A stretch of DNA of 13,793 nt from Actinomycetes bacterium (GCA_023387135.1 JAEWIK010000402.1:1-13793); one strand, 5' to 3'; positions 1 through 7,800 are shown, numbered from the stretch's first letter. Program-made: numbers and translations. The notes: generated by a model not told the origin, from the sequence alone.

Positions 1-33
1 GCGCGCCTGCGGCGCGAGCTCAACACTGCTCAA
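1..33 (-). CDS. Possible 5' end of a divergent gene running off the left edge
   Basis: Only 11 codons are visible, reading LSSVELAPQAR if started at a TTG at 31-33 on the minus strand. The support is a purine-rich Shine-Dalgarno-like stretch (GAGAGGGGA on the minus strand, about 38-46) four nucleotides before that TTG. The position is also typical of the divergent target gene of a TetR regulator, with the inverted repeat at 130-153 between the two starts. No product can be named from this fragment. A GTG nearby in another frame is an alternative start, and the stretch could be non-coding. This is a weak call made mainly from context. Confidence 0.3.
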   Translation of the reverse strand, partial: MSSVELAPQAR

Positions 34-129
34 GGCTTCCCCTCTCGGGATCGGGTCCTGGTCACCCCACGAAGGCGGGTCGTGCGATCCGGACGGGCGT
101 TGGCGGACGATCCCGTCCACGCTAGCATG

Positions 130-153
130 AAAACCAACACACCTGTTGGTTTT
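130..153. promoter_or_regulatory. Inverted repeat, probable TetR-family operator
   Basis: Two perfect 10-bp arms, AAAACCAACA and TGTTGGTTTT, flank a 4-bp centre (CACC). The site is AT-richer than its surroundings and lies 115 bp before the start of the TetR gene. Dyads of this size with ACCAAC/GTTGGT cores are typical operators of TetR-family dimers, so autoregulation and control of a divergent gene are inferred. A hairpin ending in five Ts is possible, but the T run is mostly part of the stem, so a terminator is less likely. No convincing -35/-10 pair was seen around it. Confidence 0.7.
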
Positions 154-268
154 TGCAGGGCGGTCTCAGAATCGCCGCCTCATCTCGCCGGCGTCGCCGG
201 GAACCGCCCGTGCAACGCGACTGAGCGCTTATTGTCGGACCATCAGTGACTGAAGGGCTGGTGACGCA

Positions 269-883
269 GTGTCGGAGGCTGGCGCGACGAGCCGGAGCTA
301 CCCCAAGGGCGAGCGTCGGCGATCGGAGATCGTCCGCGCGGCGTTCGGGGCCTTCAGCACAGTCGGCTACCGCAACGCCAGCATGGTCCAGATCGCCGCC
401 GCCGTCGGGGTGTCCCGCGCCGGGCTGCTGCACCACTTCCCGTCCAAGGAGTCCCTGCTCGCCGCGGTGCTGCAGGAGCGGGACAGGGTCAACGCGTCTC
501 TCTTCTGGGACGACTTCGATGCCACCGACGGCGTGGAGTACTTCGCCCGGCTCGTCAGGACCATCGAACACAACGCTTCCACCCCTGGCGCCGTGGGCCT
601 GTACGCGATCCTGGCCGCCGAGGCGTCTGACCCCGACCATCCCGCGCACGACTTCTTCATCGAGCGCTACACCTGGTTGCGCCGCGAGCTCCGCGAGGCC
701 TTCGCCGACGTCGCGCGCCGCGGCCTGCTCCGCGACGGCGTCGATCCCGACGGCCTCGAGCACGACGTGATAGCCCTGATGGACGGCCTTCAGGTCCAGT
801 GGCTGCTCGACCCGACGAGCGTCGACATGGCCGCCCGCTTGAGGACCCGCCTGCAGGACCTGCTGACGGCCCCCCTGCCCTGA
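269..883 (+). CDS. TetR/AcrR-family transcriptional regulator
   Basis: This is a 204-aa cytoplasmic DNA-binding repressor. Residues 16-65 form the TetR helix-turn-helix: RRRSEIVRAAFGAF, then QIAAAVGVSRAGLLHHFPSK, the recognition helix and the HHF-x-SKE signature (tyrosine of the usual YYHF replaced by His). The C-terminal half (about 85-200) is a helical ligand and dimer domain. Its AEASDPDHPAHDFF segment resembles the BetI-like C-terminal class. The GTG start is the first start codon after the in-frame TGA at 251-253. An AAGGG lies 11 nt upstream, a rather long spacing. The dyad at 130-153 is its likely operator and the dyad at 899-934 its terminator. The ligand is unknown. Its target may be the gene left of the window; it may have nothing to do with the mannosidase that converges on it. 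Confidence 0.93.
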   Translation: MSEAGATSRSYPKGERRRSEIVRAAFGAFSTVGYRNASMVQIAAAVGVSRAGLLHHFPSKESLLAAVLQERDRVNASLFWDDFDATDGVEYFARLVRTIEHNASTPGAVGLYAILAAEASDPDHPAHDFFIERYTWLRRELREAFADVARRGLLRDGVDPDGLEHDVIALMDGLQVQWLLDPTSVDMAARLRTRLQDLLTAPLP

Positions 884-898
884 CCCCGACCGCTCGGT

Positions 899-934
899 GG
901 AACATCGTGCACCGTCATCGGTGCACGATGTTCC
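899..934. terminator. Strong convergent stem-loop between TetR and mannosidase genes
   Basis: Perfect 16-bp arms (GGAACATCGTGCACCG and its complement) enclose a 4-nt loop, TCAT. The stem can extend outward by GGT/ACC (896-898 with 936-938) across one bulged base. It sits 15 bp after the TetR stop and 14 bp before the mannosidase stop, between converging genes, so it could end transcription from both sides. Neither strand has a U tract after the stem, which is common for hairpin terminators in high-GC actinobacteria. Confidence 0.8.
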
Positions 935-948
935 GACCAACTACTTCG

Positions 949-3900
949 TCATCTCCTGCCGGTGAGGGTGACCGCGGGTGACGTGCGGGGAAGCAGGTTG
1001 CGGGTGTCGGTGGGCGTGAAGACAGCCTTGACGACGAGCTTCTTCGCCTTGGTGTACTTGCCGCCGACCTTCACTGTGACCTTGAACCCGCCCGTGACCG
1101 AGACCTTCCCGACCACCTTGCTGCCCACCTTGAGCGTCACGACGCCCGAGGCCAGCCGGCCGCCGGGCAGGGAGCCCAGGGTGACAGTCACCTTCGCGGT
1201 CTTGCCACGCCGGTAGGTCGACTTGACCACCTTGATGCTCCTGATGGTCGTCTTGGTCACCACGACATGGACTGTCGGGGACGTCGCCTTCGAGACCGTC
1301 TCGATCGCCTTGACCGGATGGGACCCCGCGGTGAGGCCCTTCACCGTCAGCGACGCGCGGCTGTTGCTGATCGCTGACTCGCCGAGCACCCGGGCGCCGT
1401 CGAGGAACCGGATCGACCCCTTCGTCCCGGCAGGAACCTGCGCGGTGAGCACGACGTTCCCGCCGAAGGTGAGCAGCGCCGGTGAGGCGGAGAGCGTTAC
1501 CTTGACTTCGGGGCCGGGAAGCAGCGGCTTCACGGTGACAGTCTTGGAAACTGTCGCCCCCGAACTGACGCCCGTGAGGGTCAGCTTCACGTCTCCGGCC
1601 TGCGCCGGTGTGGCGATCGAGCCTGTGACCTTGCCGGAGGCGCTGGCGTACAGCGCGATCTCCGCGTCGCCGAAGGTGGCGGTCACCGCCTCTGACTCGC
1701 CGAACCCTGTCGCGGTGAAGGAGAGCTGTGAACCCACCAGCGCGGTGGCCGCGACGGTGAGCGCGGGCGCCCAGGTCGCTTCCGTGACGGTGAGGTCGGT
1801 TGCCGCCGCGGCCCCGGACTCGTCTCCGACGAGCTGCAGCCGGTAGGTGCCCGGCGCCTGCAGGCGCGGGATCGCGACCGTCGCCGTCACCGTCCCGCCT
1901 GTTGCAGCAACCACCGTCGCCACTGCCCTGTCGCCGAGGAAGACGTTCACCGTCTCCCCCTTGGCGAAGCCGGCACCGGTGACGGTCACCGATCCGCCGG
2001 CTGCGACGCTCGTGGCGCTCACAGACTGGGTGGGCGGCGGCGTCGCCCCGTCCGGAGTGTCCTGGGCGATGGCCAGCACCCGGCGATTGTCCCCTGACGA
2101 CCCGTTCAGCGTGACCGCGACGATGGTGCGGCCCGCGGGCGCGGTGTAGGGAGCGGTCGCGTAGACGTACGCACCGGGGTTCGCACTTCCGCCCTGGCCG
2201 TTGCGGTGAGGAGTCCAGACCACCTTGGCGTTCGTCCCGTAGGGCGCCAGGGTGCCGTCCAGCTTCGACCCCGTACTGGAGGGAAGCACCCAGTCGCCGA
2301 AGCCGAGATCCACGCCGGTGACGACAGTGCCGTCGTCGAGGGTGATCGACGCAGTGCCCGGCGTGTTGCCGTTCGCGGCGGCGCCGACGAAGGAGACCTT
2401 CGTGGGTGACCCCTTCAGGACGACCTTCTGGCCGTTCGGGACGATGCTGTCGGTCAGGCCCTCGGAGACTCGCGGCAGCCTGACGGTGAGTGCTGCCAGC
2501 GCCGCGTTCCCGGTGAGCTCCTGGAGGTTCACCACGGTGCCTGCCTTGAGGCCTGCGGCCTCGAGCAGGTCCCGCTCGAAACTGCTGGTCGAGTCGAAGC
2601 CGCCCGCGTTGGCTGCCGTCGCCGAGATCGCCTGGACGTTCGTCTGGGCGAGGAACCCTCCCTGGGACGCCACGCGGACGGTGACATCGGTGGCGTGCCG
2701 CTTGCCGCCGGCGATGACGACGACGGGGAACGTGTAGTCGCCCTCTGCCACTCCGGACGCGACCGACACCTTCAACGGCTGCAGCGCATGCCCGGTGGAG
2801 TCGAAGTCCGTCGCCGTCGTCACCTTCACCCCGATGCCTGCCGGCACGTCGGTGAGGTCGAGCGAGTAGGTGGATGCTGTGGCGGCCACCCGCTGGATCG
2901 CCAGGTTGAGGACGCCCGTCGTCGCGGGCGCGACAGTCACAGGGTCGGCGTAGGCGATCGTCGGATTCGACCCGAGTTGCCACGACGGGGGCGCGTCCTT
3001 CGTGCCGCCGCCCCACGCGCTGGCCTTGTCCGCCATGGTGAAGTCGAGCGTGGTGTCGCCGTCGCGCCACCCGTCAGGCAGGGCAGTGCTCGTCTGCGGG
3101 ACACCGTCGACAGCCAACCCGGCGACGTAGCGCTTGCTGCTGGCCCCGGGAGCGTTGATCGTCAGGGTGTGGCCGTTGCCGAGCGTCAACTCCGCCTTCT
3201 CGAAGTTCGGGGCATTGACGGTGAGGACGTCGGTCCCCGGCGTGGCGGGATAGATCCCGAGGGCCGCCCAGACGTACCACGACGACATCGCGCCGAGGTC
3301 GTCGTTGCCGGGCTCGGACCCGTCCCGTCCGGTGCCCCACAGCCGGGTCCGCATCTCCTCGACGACCTCCTGGGTGCGCCACGGCCTGCCCAGGTAGTTG
3401 TAGATCCACGGCGTGGCGAAGTTCGGTTCGTTGCCCAGCCACATCCTGGGCACGTTGGCCCCCACGTTGTAGCCGCCCGTCATGAACGTGTCGAGACGAT
3501 CGGCGAGGGCGGCCCTCCCGCCGAGGGCCGTGGCGAGGCCGTCGATATTCTGCGGGGCGAGCCAGAGGTACTGCTCGGAGGTGGCTTCGTCGAAGCCCAC
3601 CTGGCCGTACCCGCTGACGCTGCCGCGGTAGCCGAAGTCGGACGGCGTGCTGTTGCAGTTCGTGCCCACGGGGAAGCGACCCGCGTAGTCGCGCGGCGAG
3701 AGACAACCGGTCAACGGGTTCAGGTGGTTCTGCCAGTAGTTCGAGCGGGCCGCGAAGCTGTCGGCGACGTCTGCCGGGACGCCCTCGACGGAGCCGGACC
3801 CCACTGCCTCCGCGAACCGTCCGGCGGCGAAGTCGTCGATCGACCACTCCTGGGCTATCGACGCTCCCGTGACTGCATGGTCGGTCTGGAAGTCCTCTGT

Positions 3901-5580
3901 CTGCGGTGCGTAGCGGCGCTCGGTGTAGTCCTTCGCGCCGGGACGGGTGGCCTTGCGCTTGTTGTTGTTCTGGTTGTCGACGCCGCTGGCGGCGACTCCC
4001 GCGTCGGGCCCGAGCGCCACCTGGTACATCCAGTAGAGCGCCTTGCCGGTCGCGAAATCGTCGGCTCCGAAGGCGTGTACCTGGGCGATGAGGGCGGTGG
4101 CGTTGTCACCCGACATCTGACCGGTCGACTGGTTGGCGATGGACCAGCGCGGGAAGCGTCCCCACTGGTCGGCGAAGAGCACGTAGCTCTGTGCGATGTC
4201 GCTCGCCTCCTTCGGGGCGAGCAGGGCCACGAGCGGCGCCCACGAGCGGTAGGTGTCCCAGTCGGAGAGGTTCGCGTAGACGTGCTGCTGGCTCAACCCG
4301 TACCGGGTGTTCGACTCGGCGAGCGTGTGGACGGTGATCGGGGTGTCGCTCCCGCTCGCGCCGGCCGCCAGGTAGTTGAAGGGCTCGAAGCCGGGATACC
4401 TGCCGTCGACGTCGTCGAGCACGTTCGGGTGCAGGAACACGCGGTAGAGGGAGTGATAGAAGGTGCCGATGTCGCGGGAGGACGCCGCGGCCGGGACCTT
4501 GATCCTGCCGAGCACGTCGTTCCAGCTGTCGTAGGTGTCCTGCCGGACGGCGTCGAAGGCCGCCTGGTAGCTCGGGTACGGCGTGGTGCCGGGCGCGGCG
4601 AAGTTCTGCGTCGGCACTTCGGTGGCGAGGTTGAGGGCCGCACCGCCGCTCGGCTTGTTGTCGGGGTCCGCCGCCGTCCACTGGGCGAGGTCGCCATTGC
4701 CGACGAAGGACAGGGAGATCTTCAGGTAGACCTTCGTCGTCCCCGGGGCGAACCTGACGTAGCCGCCTGCCTTCTGCACGCCTGCGACCTGGGCATCACC
4801 GGTGTCCGTGCCGACCACCTTGTTCGTGATCGAGCTGGCGCCCTCGTCCCACGCCCCATAGGCGGTGAAGGGCTGTTCGAACGTCGCCGTGAAGGCCACC
4901 CGGTACTGGTTGTCCTGCGTGGCGCCGCAGAATCCCTTGCTGACCGCCCAGCCCGTGACGGTCCCGTTGGTGGGATTGACGTTCAGGGAGCTCTTGATGG
5001 CGTCCTTGTTGTTCATCCGGCCGGACCTGAAGAGCACGGCGGGGGTCGTCCCCTCGGGGAAGGTGAACACCGCGACGCCCGTCCGGGAGGTGGCGGTGAG
5101 CTGCGCGCCCACCGTGTTGCCCGCGTTGTCCTTCGTGTCCATGGCGAGGTAACCCACCTGCCCGACCTCGCTGCCGCCGACGATCGTGCTCGTCTTCGTC
5201 CAGGGCGTGCCGGTCGTCGGGTTGATGGTGGTGGGCAGGACGGGGAAGTTGCCGAACGCCGTGCAGCCCTGCGAGGCGAAGTTCGTCGCGAAGCCCTGCA
5301 GCCGGGTGTCGCCGTTGCGGTAGCCGGTGCCGTTGTCGCCGTTCGCCGGGGAGAACTGCATCATGCCGAACGGCGCCGCGGGGCCGGGGAAGTTGTTGAT
5401 CGAGCCGACGACGGCACCGCCGGAGCCGGTTCCGGTGAACGTGTCGACGTAGGAGGCGGGGTCGCCGACGTAGCCGGCTTCCGCCGCGGCGGCGGTCGGC
5501 GCGACCAGCAGGCCGCCCAGCACCGCGGCGGCGGTGAGGGTGGCTCCGAGACGACGGGCATGGCGCGCGCGTTGCGGCAT
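949..5580 (-). CDS. Secreted GH92-family alpha-mannosidase with multiple accessory domains
   Basis: This is a 1543-aa exported protein. Residues 1-33 are a signal peptide: an Arg-rich start, a hydrophobic stretch, and an Ala-rich end with cleavage near AAAAEA. The GH92 domain spans about 40-860. It opens with YVDTFTGTG and PGPAAPFGMMQFSP. It includes DWDTYRSWAPL (440-450), FDEATSEQYLW (663-673), GNEPNFATPWIYNYLG (716-731) and PGNDDLGAMSSWYVW (757-771). By family alignment E665 is the likely proton donor and D761 the likely base. GH92 enzymes are calcium-dependent inverting exo-alpha-mannosidases; which linkage this one cuts cannot be read from sequence. After the catalytic part come a NEW3-like beta domain (about 875-972), a domain shared with the neighbouring secreted protein (about 975-1175), and three or four Ig-like domains (about 1185-1543), the last very Lys/Arg-rich. 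There is no LPXTG motif. The ATG at 5580 is chosen because AGGAG lies 7 nt upstream and the signal peptide begins there. A GTG at 5643 overlapping the previous stop would add 21 unlikely residues. Confidence 0.93.
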   Translation of the reverse strand: MPQRARHARRLGATLTAAAVLGGLLVAPTAAAAEAGYVGDPASYVDTFTGTGSGGAVVGSINNFPGPAAPFGMMQFSPANGDNGTGYRNGDTRLQGFATNFASQGCTAFGNFPVLPTTINPTTGTPWTKTSTIVGGSEVGQVGYLAMDTKDNAGNTVGAQLTATSRTGVAVFTFPEGTTPAVLFRSGRMNNKDAIKSSLNVNPTNGTVTGWAVSKGFCGATQDNQYRVAFTATFEQPFTAYGAWDEGASSITNKVVGTDTGDAQVAGVQKAGGYVRFAPGTTKVYLKISLSFVGNGDLAQWTAADPDNKPSGGAALNLATEVPTQNFAAPGTTPYPSYQAAFDAVRQDTYDSWNDVLGRIKVPAAASSRDIGTFYHSLYRVFLHPNVLDDVDGRYPGFEPFNYLAAGASGSDTPITVHTLAESNTRYGLSQQHVYANLSDWDTYRSWAPLVALLAPKEASDIAQSYVLFADQWGRFPRWSIANQSTGQMSGDNATALIAQVHAFGADDFATGKALYWMYQVALGPDAGVAASGVDNQNNNKRKATRPGAKDYTERRYAPQTEDFQTDHAVTGASIAQEWSIDDFAAGRFAEAVGSGSVEGVPADVADSFAARSNYWQNHLNPLTGCLSPRDYAGRFPVGTNCNSTPSDFGYRGSVSGYGQVGFDEATSEQYLWLAPQNIDGLATALGGRAALADRLDTFMTGGYNVGANVPRMWLGNEPNFATPWIYNYLGRPWRTQEVVEEMRTRLWGTGRDGSEPGNDDLGAMSSWYVWAALGIYPATPGTDVLTVNAPNFEKAELTLGNGHTLTINAPGASSKRYVAGLAVDGVPQTSTALPDGWRDGDTTLDFTMADKASAWGGGTKDAPPSWQLGSNPTIAYADPVTVAPATTGVLNLAIQRVAATASTYSLDLTDVPAGIGVKVTTATDFDSTGHALQPLKVSVASGVAEGDYTFPVVVIAGGKRHATDVTVRVASQGGFLAQTNVQAISATAANAGGFDSTSSFERDLLEAAGLKAGTVVNLQELTGNAALAALTVRLPRVSEGLTDSIVPNGQKVVLKGSPTKVSFVGAAANGNTPGTASITLDDGTVVTGVDLGFGDWVLPSSTGSKLDGTLAPYGTNAKVVWTPHRNGQGGSANPGAYVYATAPYTAPAGRTIVAVTLNGSSGDNRRVLAIAQDTPDGATPPPTQSVSATSVAAGGSVTVTGAGFAKGETVNVFLGDRAVATVVAATGGTVTATVAIPRLQAPGTYRLQLVGDESGAAAATDLTVTEATWAPALTVAATALVGSQLSFTATGFGESEAVTATFGDAEIALYASASGKVTGSIATPAQAGDVKLTLTGVSSGATVSKTVTVKPLLPGPEVKVTLSASPALLTFGGNVVLTAQVPAGTKGSIRFLDGARVLGESAISNSRASLTVKGLTAGSHPVKAIETVSKATSPTVHVVVTKTTIRSIKVVKSTYRRGKTAKVTVTLGSLPGGRLASGVVTLKVGSKVVGKVSVTGGFKVTVKVGGKYTKAKKLVVKAVFTPTDTRNLLPRTSPAVTLTGRR

Positions 5581-5587
5581 TGGGTGG

Positions 5588-5592
5588 CTCCT
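5588..5592 (-). promoter_or_regulatory. Ribosome binding site of the GH92 gene
   Basis: AGGAG on the minus strand, 7 nt before the ATG at 5580. It decides this start over the upstream in-frame GTG at 5643, which would put non-signal-like residues in front of the export signal. With only 59 nt between the two secreted-protein genes and no promoter seen there, the mannosidase is probably co-transcribed with the gene upstream. Confidence 0.75.
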
Positions 5593-5639
5593 GGACGTGT
5601 GAGGGAGAGCGAGGCTGCGGTGCTGGCGGGAGGACATCG

Positions 5640-7595
5640 TCACCGCACCTTGGACGTCGTGGCGGAACCGAGGGTCACTGTCAGATAGCCCTTGGCGGAG
5701 TACGTCACCCGCACGCTGACCTGCTTGCCGCGGAGCTTCTTGGTGACCTTCAACGCCGCCTTCTTGCCGGCGCTACCGCTGACCTTCTTGCTGCCGGCGT
5801 ACCACTGGTAGGTCACCTTCACCGCACTGCCGTAGGCGGCCGGTTTCGGCTGCGCGACAGCGAGCGTCGCCCCGACCTTCACCTTGGACTTCTTCACGGC
5901 CTTGTGCTTGAGGGTGATGGTGGGCTTGGCCGCCTTGATCGTCCCTGGCTGGCCGAGTCCTGCGGTGACGAGCTGGACGACGGGCTGGCGGCCGGTGGCC
6001 GCGGCGGTGACTCGGACCGAGACCGTCGCGCCGAGGTCGGCGGGGACCAGGCGGTAGGTCCGCGAGGTGGCGCCGGGGATCGGCGACGCGCCGCGGAGCC
6101 ACTGGTAGGTCACCGCGGCCGAGGTCGGGGAGAACGTCCCCGGGGAGCTCACCAGAGCTGCGCCGACGCGGGTGGAACCGGACACCGAGGCGGCCCGGGT
6201 GATGGCGACCAGCGGTGCCGGCTGGACCCCGACAGGGCCGGGCTGGCCCGGATCGGGAGGGTACGGGGAGGCATCGGCTGCCAGGACGTCCGCGGTCGCC
6301 GACGTCGTCAACGTGAGCGTCGTGTAGCCGGTCTTCGTGACCGTCACCCGGGCGCTGATCGCCTTGCCCACCTGCGCGGCGGTCGGGATGAAGGTAGTCC
6401 GGGTGGCGCCGGCGATCGGCGTGCCGTCTGCCAGCCACTCGACCGCCGTCCCCACGGCGGTGGAGTCGTCGGAGTCGGTGGCGTAGAGGCCGGTGTTCAG
6501 CACGAGGGTGTCGCCCACCCTCGCAAGACCGGCCAGCGCGGGTGCGACTGTCGAGCGCAGAAGCCCGGGCGCCACGGTGACCGCGTCGGCGCTGGTGGTG
6601 CCGGTGGGCGCGTAGCCCGCCGTGCTTCCGCGGACGCTGTAGGTCAGGGTCTTGCCCAACCACCCTGCCGCGACAGCGGTACGGGAGGTGGCTCCCCACC
6701 CGAGGTCAGTACCGCCGAGCACCCAGCTGGTGCGCACCGACGCGGGGGCACTGCCGTTCCATGCGACGGCCGGCGGCTCGATGACGTCGCCGACCCTGAC
6801 GGTGTCGGGAAGCGAGAGCGTGGGTTCGGCGGCGCTGAGCGAGAGGGCGGCGCTGGTGTCGGCGTCCGAGGCGATGGCGAAGATGTGCAGCCTGGCCTCC
6901 TTCGGCAGCGTGATGGCGTCGAGGACGCCCGTGAGCGCTATCGGTTGCGAGGCGAAGATCGTGCAGGCGACGTTGTCGCCGTAGCGCGGCTTCCTCGCCG
7001 CCACCGGGACGTTGTTGGCGTTGCCGTCGCTGCACCAGTCGGCCGCTGGCAGCTGGGCCTCGCCGGTGGTGCCGTCGGCGTACCGGAGGGTGAAGGTGGG
7101 CACGCCGGTGATGGAGCCCGCATTGTGTGCGGTCCAGACGAGACCGATCCTGGTGGCCGGCCTGGTCGCGGCCGAGCCGAGCGCGACCGAGGTGTCGATC
7201 GTCTGGCCGTTGGCCTCGATGTTGTCGAAGTACTGTCCTACCGCGCCGCCCGCCGTGACATAGGTGAGCGCCGGATCGGTCGGGAGGTGCGAGACCTCAC
7301 CAACCGTCAGCCCGTTCTCGAGCGCGGCGCCCCCGGCATTGAGGTTGGCCCTGTGGAACGCCTTGTTTCCGTCCAGGTTGGGAGTGTCGCCGGAGGCATC
7401 GCTGCCGATGCCCTTGTTGTTGAAGTAGTAGTCGAGCCAGCTCGTGCTCACCGGGGCCACAGTCGTCTGGGCCGCGGCGGCGGTCGCCCCGACGAGGTTG
7501 GCCCCCGCTCCGATGGCGAGGGCGATCCCGATGGCGCACACGCGAACCCCTGCAGCGCGCACGGCTTTCTGAACACTCGGCAAGACGGTCTCCAT
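5640..7595 (-). CDS. Secreted protein: GH92-associated beta domain plus four Ig-like repeats
   Basis: About 651 aa, with no enzyme domain that I can recognise. Residues 1-42 are a signal peptide (hydrophobic VCAIGIALAIGAGANLVGA, cleavage near TAAAA/QT). Residues 49-244 match, segment by segment, the domain behind the catalytic module of the adjacent GH92. Examples are FDNIEANGQTI against TDSIVPNGQKV, and HIFAIASD against RVLAIAQD. Two cysteines (188, 211) could form a disulfide. Four Ig-like repeats follow at about 257-344, 345-439, 462-547 and 556-649. They have the bacterial pattern VG-x-TL, YQWL, GAT, T-x-x-x-x-G-x-x-V-x-V. A Pro/Gly linker (443-460) separates repeats 2 and 3. The last repeat is rich in lysine, and there is no LPXTG motif. 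A glycan-binding or wall-associated role is inferred. The start is uncertain: an ATG at 7616 gives 7 more residues and has a slightly better GGGTG upstream. Confidence 0.85.
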   Translation of the reverse strand: METVLPSVQKAVRAAGVRVCAIGIALAIGAGANLVGATAAAAQTTVAPVSTSWLDYYFNNKGIGSDASGDTPNLDGNKAFHRANLNAGGAALENGLTVGEVSHLPTDPALTYVTAGGAVGQYFDNIEANGQTIDTSVALGSAATRPATRIGLVWTAHNAGSITGVPTFTLRYADGTTGEAQLPAADWCSDGNANNVPVAARKPRYGDNVACTIFASQPIALTGVLDAITLPKEARLHIFAIASDADTSAALSLSAAEPTLSLPDTVRVGDVIEPPAVAWNGSAPASVRTSWVLGGTDLGWGATSRTAVAAGWLGKTLTYSVRGSTAGYAPTGTTSADAVTVAPGLLRSTVAPALAGLARVGDTLVLNTGLYATDSDDSTAVGTAVEWLADGTPIAGATRTTFIPTAAQVGKAISARVTVTKTGYTTLTLTTSATADVLAADASPYPPDPGQPGPVGVQPAPLVAITRAASVSGSTRVGAALVSSPGTFSPTSAAVTYQWLRGASPIPGATSRTYRLVPADLGATVSVRVTAAATGRQPVVQLVTAGLGQPGTIKAAKPTITLKHKAVKKSKVKVGATLAVAQPKPAAYGSAVKVTYQWYAGSKKVSGSAGKKAALKVTKKLRGKQVSVRVTYSAKGYLTVTLGSATTSKVR

Positions 7596-7627
7596 CCACG
7601 TCGGCGTGGGTATCATGCGGCACCCGC

Positions 7628-7643
7628 ATGACATCGTTGTCAT
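7628..7643. promoter_or_regulatory. LacI/GalR-type operator before the secreted-protein pair
   Basis: ATGACATCGTTGTCAT is an inverted repeat with 6-bp arms and a central CG; only the two bases flanking the CG break perfect symmetry. TGACA-N-CG-N-TGTCA is the usual form of LacI-family operators in actinobacteria. It lies 32 bp before the ATG at 7595 (11 bp before the alternative ATG at 7616), where it would block transcription of the secreted protein and the GH92 gene. No LacI-family gene is in the window. No clear -35/-10 pair was found. Confidence 0.6.
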
Positions 7644-7765
7644 ACAGAGTAGCAGCCAAGCGCCCAGCGCGGCTAGAACCAAGAACGAATCGCCCGGAGA
7701 ACACCCGACTTGGCACACGCCCGGCCACTCGCTCGCGGACGGCTTCGTCTAGGGCGGCGGGCCGC

Positions 7766-7781
7766 GCCGTGAGGGCACGGC
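7766..7781 (-). terminator. Possible hairpin after the GntR gene
   Basis: GCCGTG and CACGGC (6-bp arms, 4-nt loop) lie 26 nt beyond the GntR stop. There is no T run after it on the minus strand. Together with the palindrome at 7801-7818 it may end the GntR transcript before the secreted-protein unit. This is a modest call because short GC hairpins are frequent in such DNA. Confidence 0.35.
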
Positions 7782-7800
7782 CTACGACATCTGCCCCTCG

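Noticed and set aside
130..154. Reading the 130-153 dyad as a rho-independent terminator
   Set aside because: The stem is AT-rich and its T run is mostly part of the stem. Its position ahead of a TetR gene fits an operator better.
122..940. A 272-codon minus-strand frame opposite the TetR gene
   Set aside because: It is antisense to a clear TetR helix-turn-helix protein, would run through the 899-934 hairpin, and has no recognisable domain.
941..3070. A 709-codon minus-strand frame overlapping the GH92 C-terminal domains
   Set aside because: It is in a shifted frame of the same strand and reads as Arg/His/Gly-rich noise, whereas the GH92 frame carries recognisable Ig-like domains.
5581..5643. 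N-terminal extension of the GH92 from the GTG at 5643
   Set aside because: The GTG overlaps the previous stop, but the ATG at 5580 has an AGGAG at ideal spacing and begins a normal signal peptide.
2695..5688. A 997-codon plus-strand open frame opposite the GH92 gene
   Set aside because: It is Arg/Gly/Val-rich low-complexity translation with no motifs, and it lies antisense to a gene with clear GH92 motifs. Long open antisense frames are expected from G/C third-position bias.
5640..6830. Ig-like repeats as a DNA tandem repeat
   Set aside because: The four units are similar only at protein level; no long nucleotide repeat was seen, so no repeat feature is called.
5580..7631. A 683-codon plus-strand frame opposite the secreted Ig-repeat protein
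   Set aside because: It is an antisense shadow with no domain, no signal peptide and Gly/Arg-rich composition.
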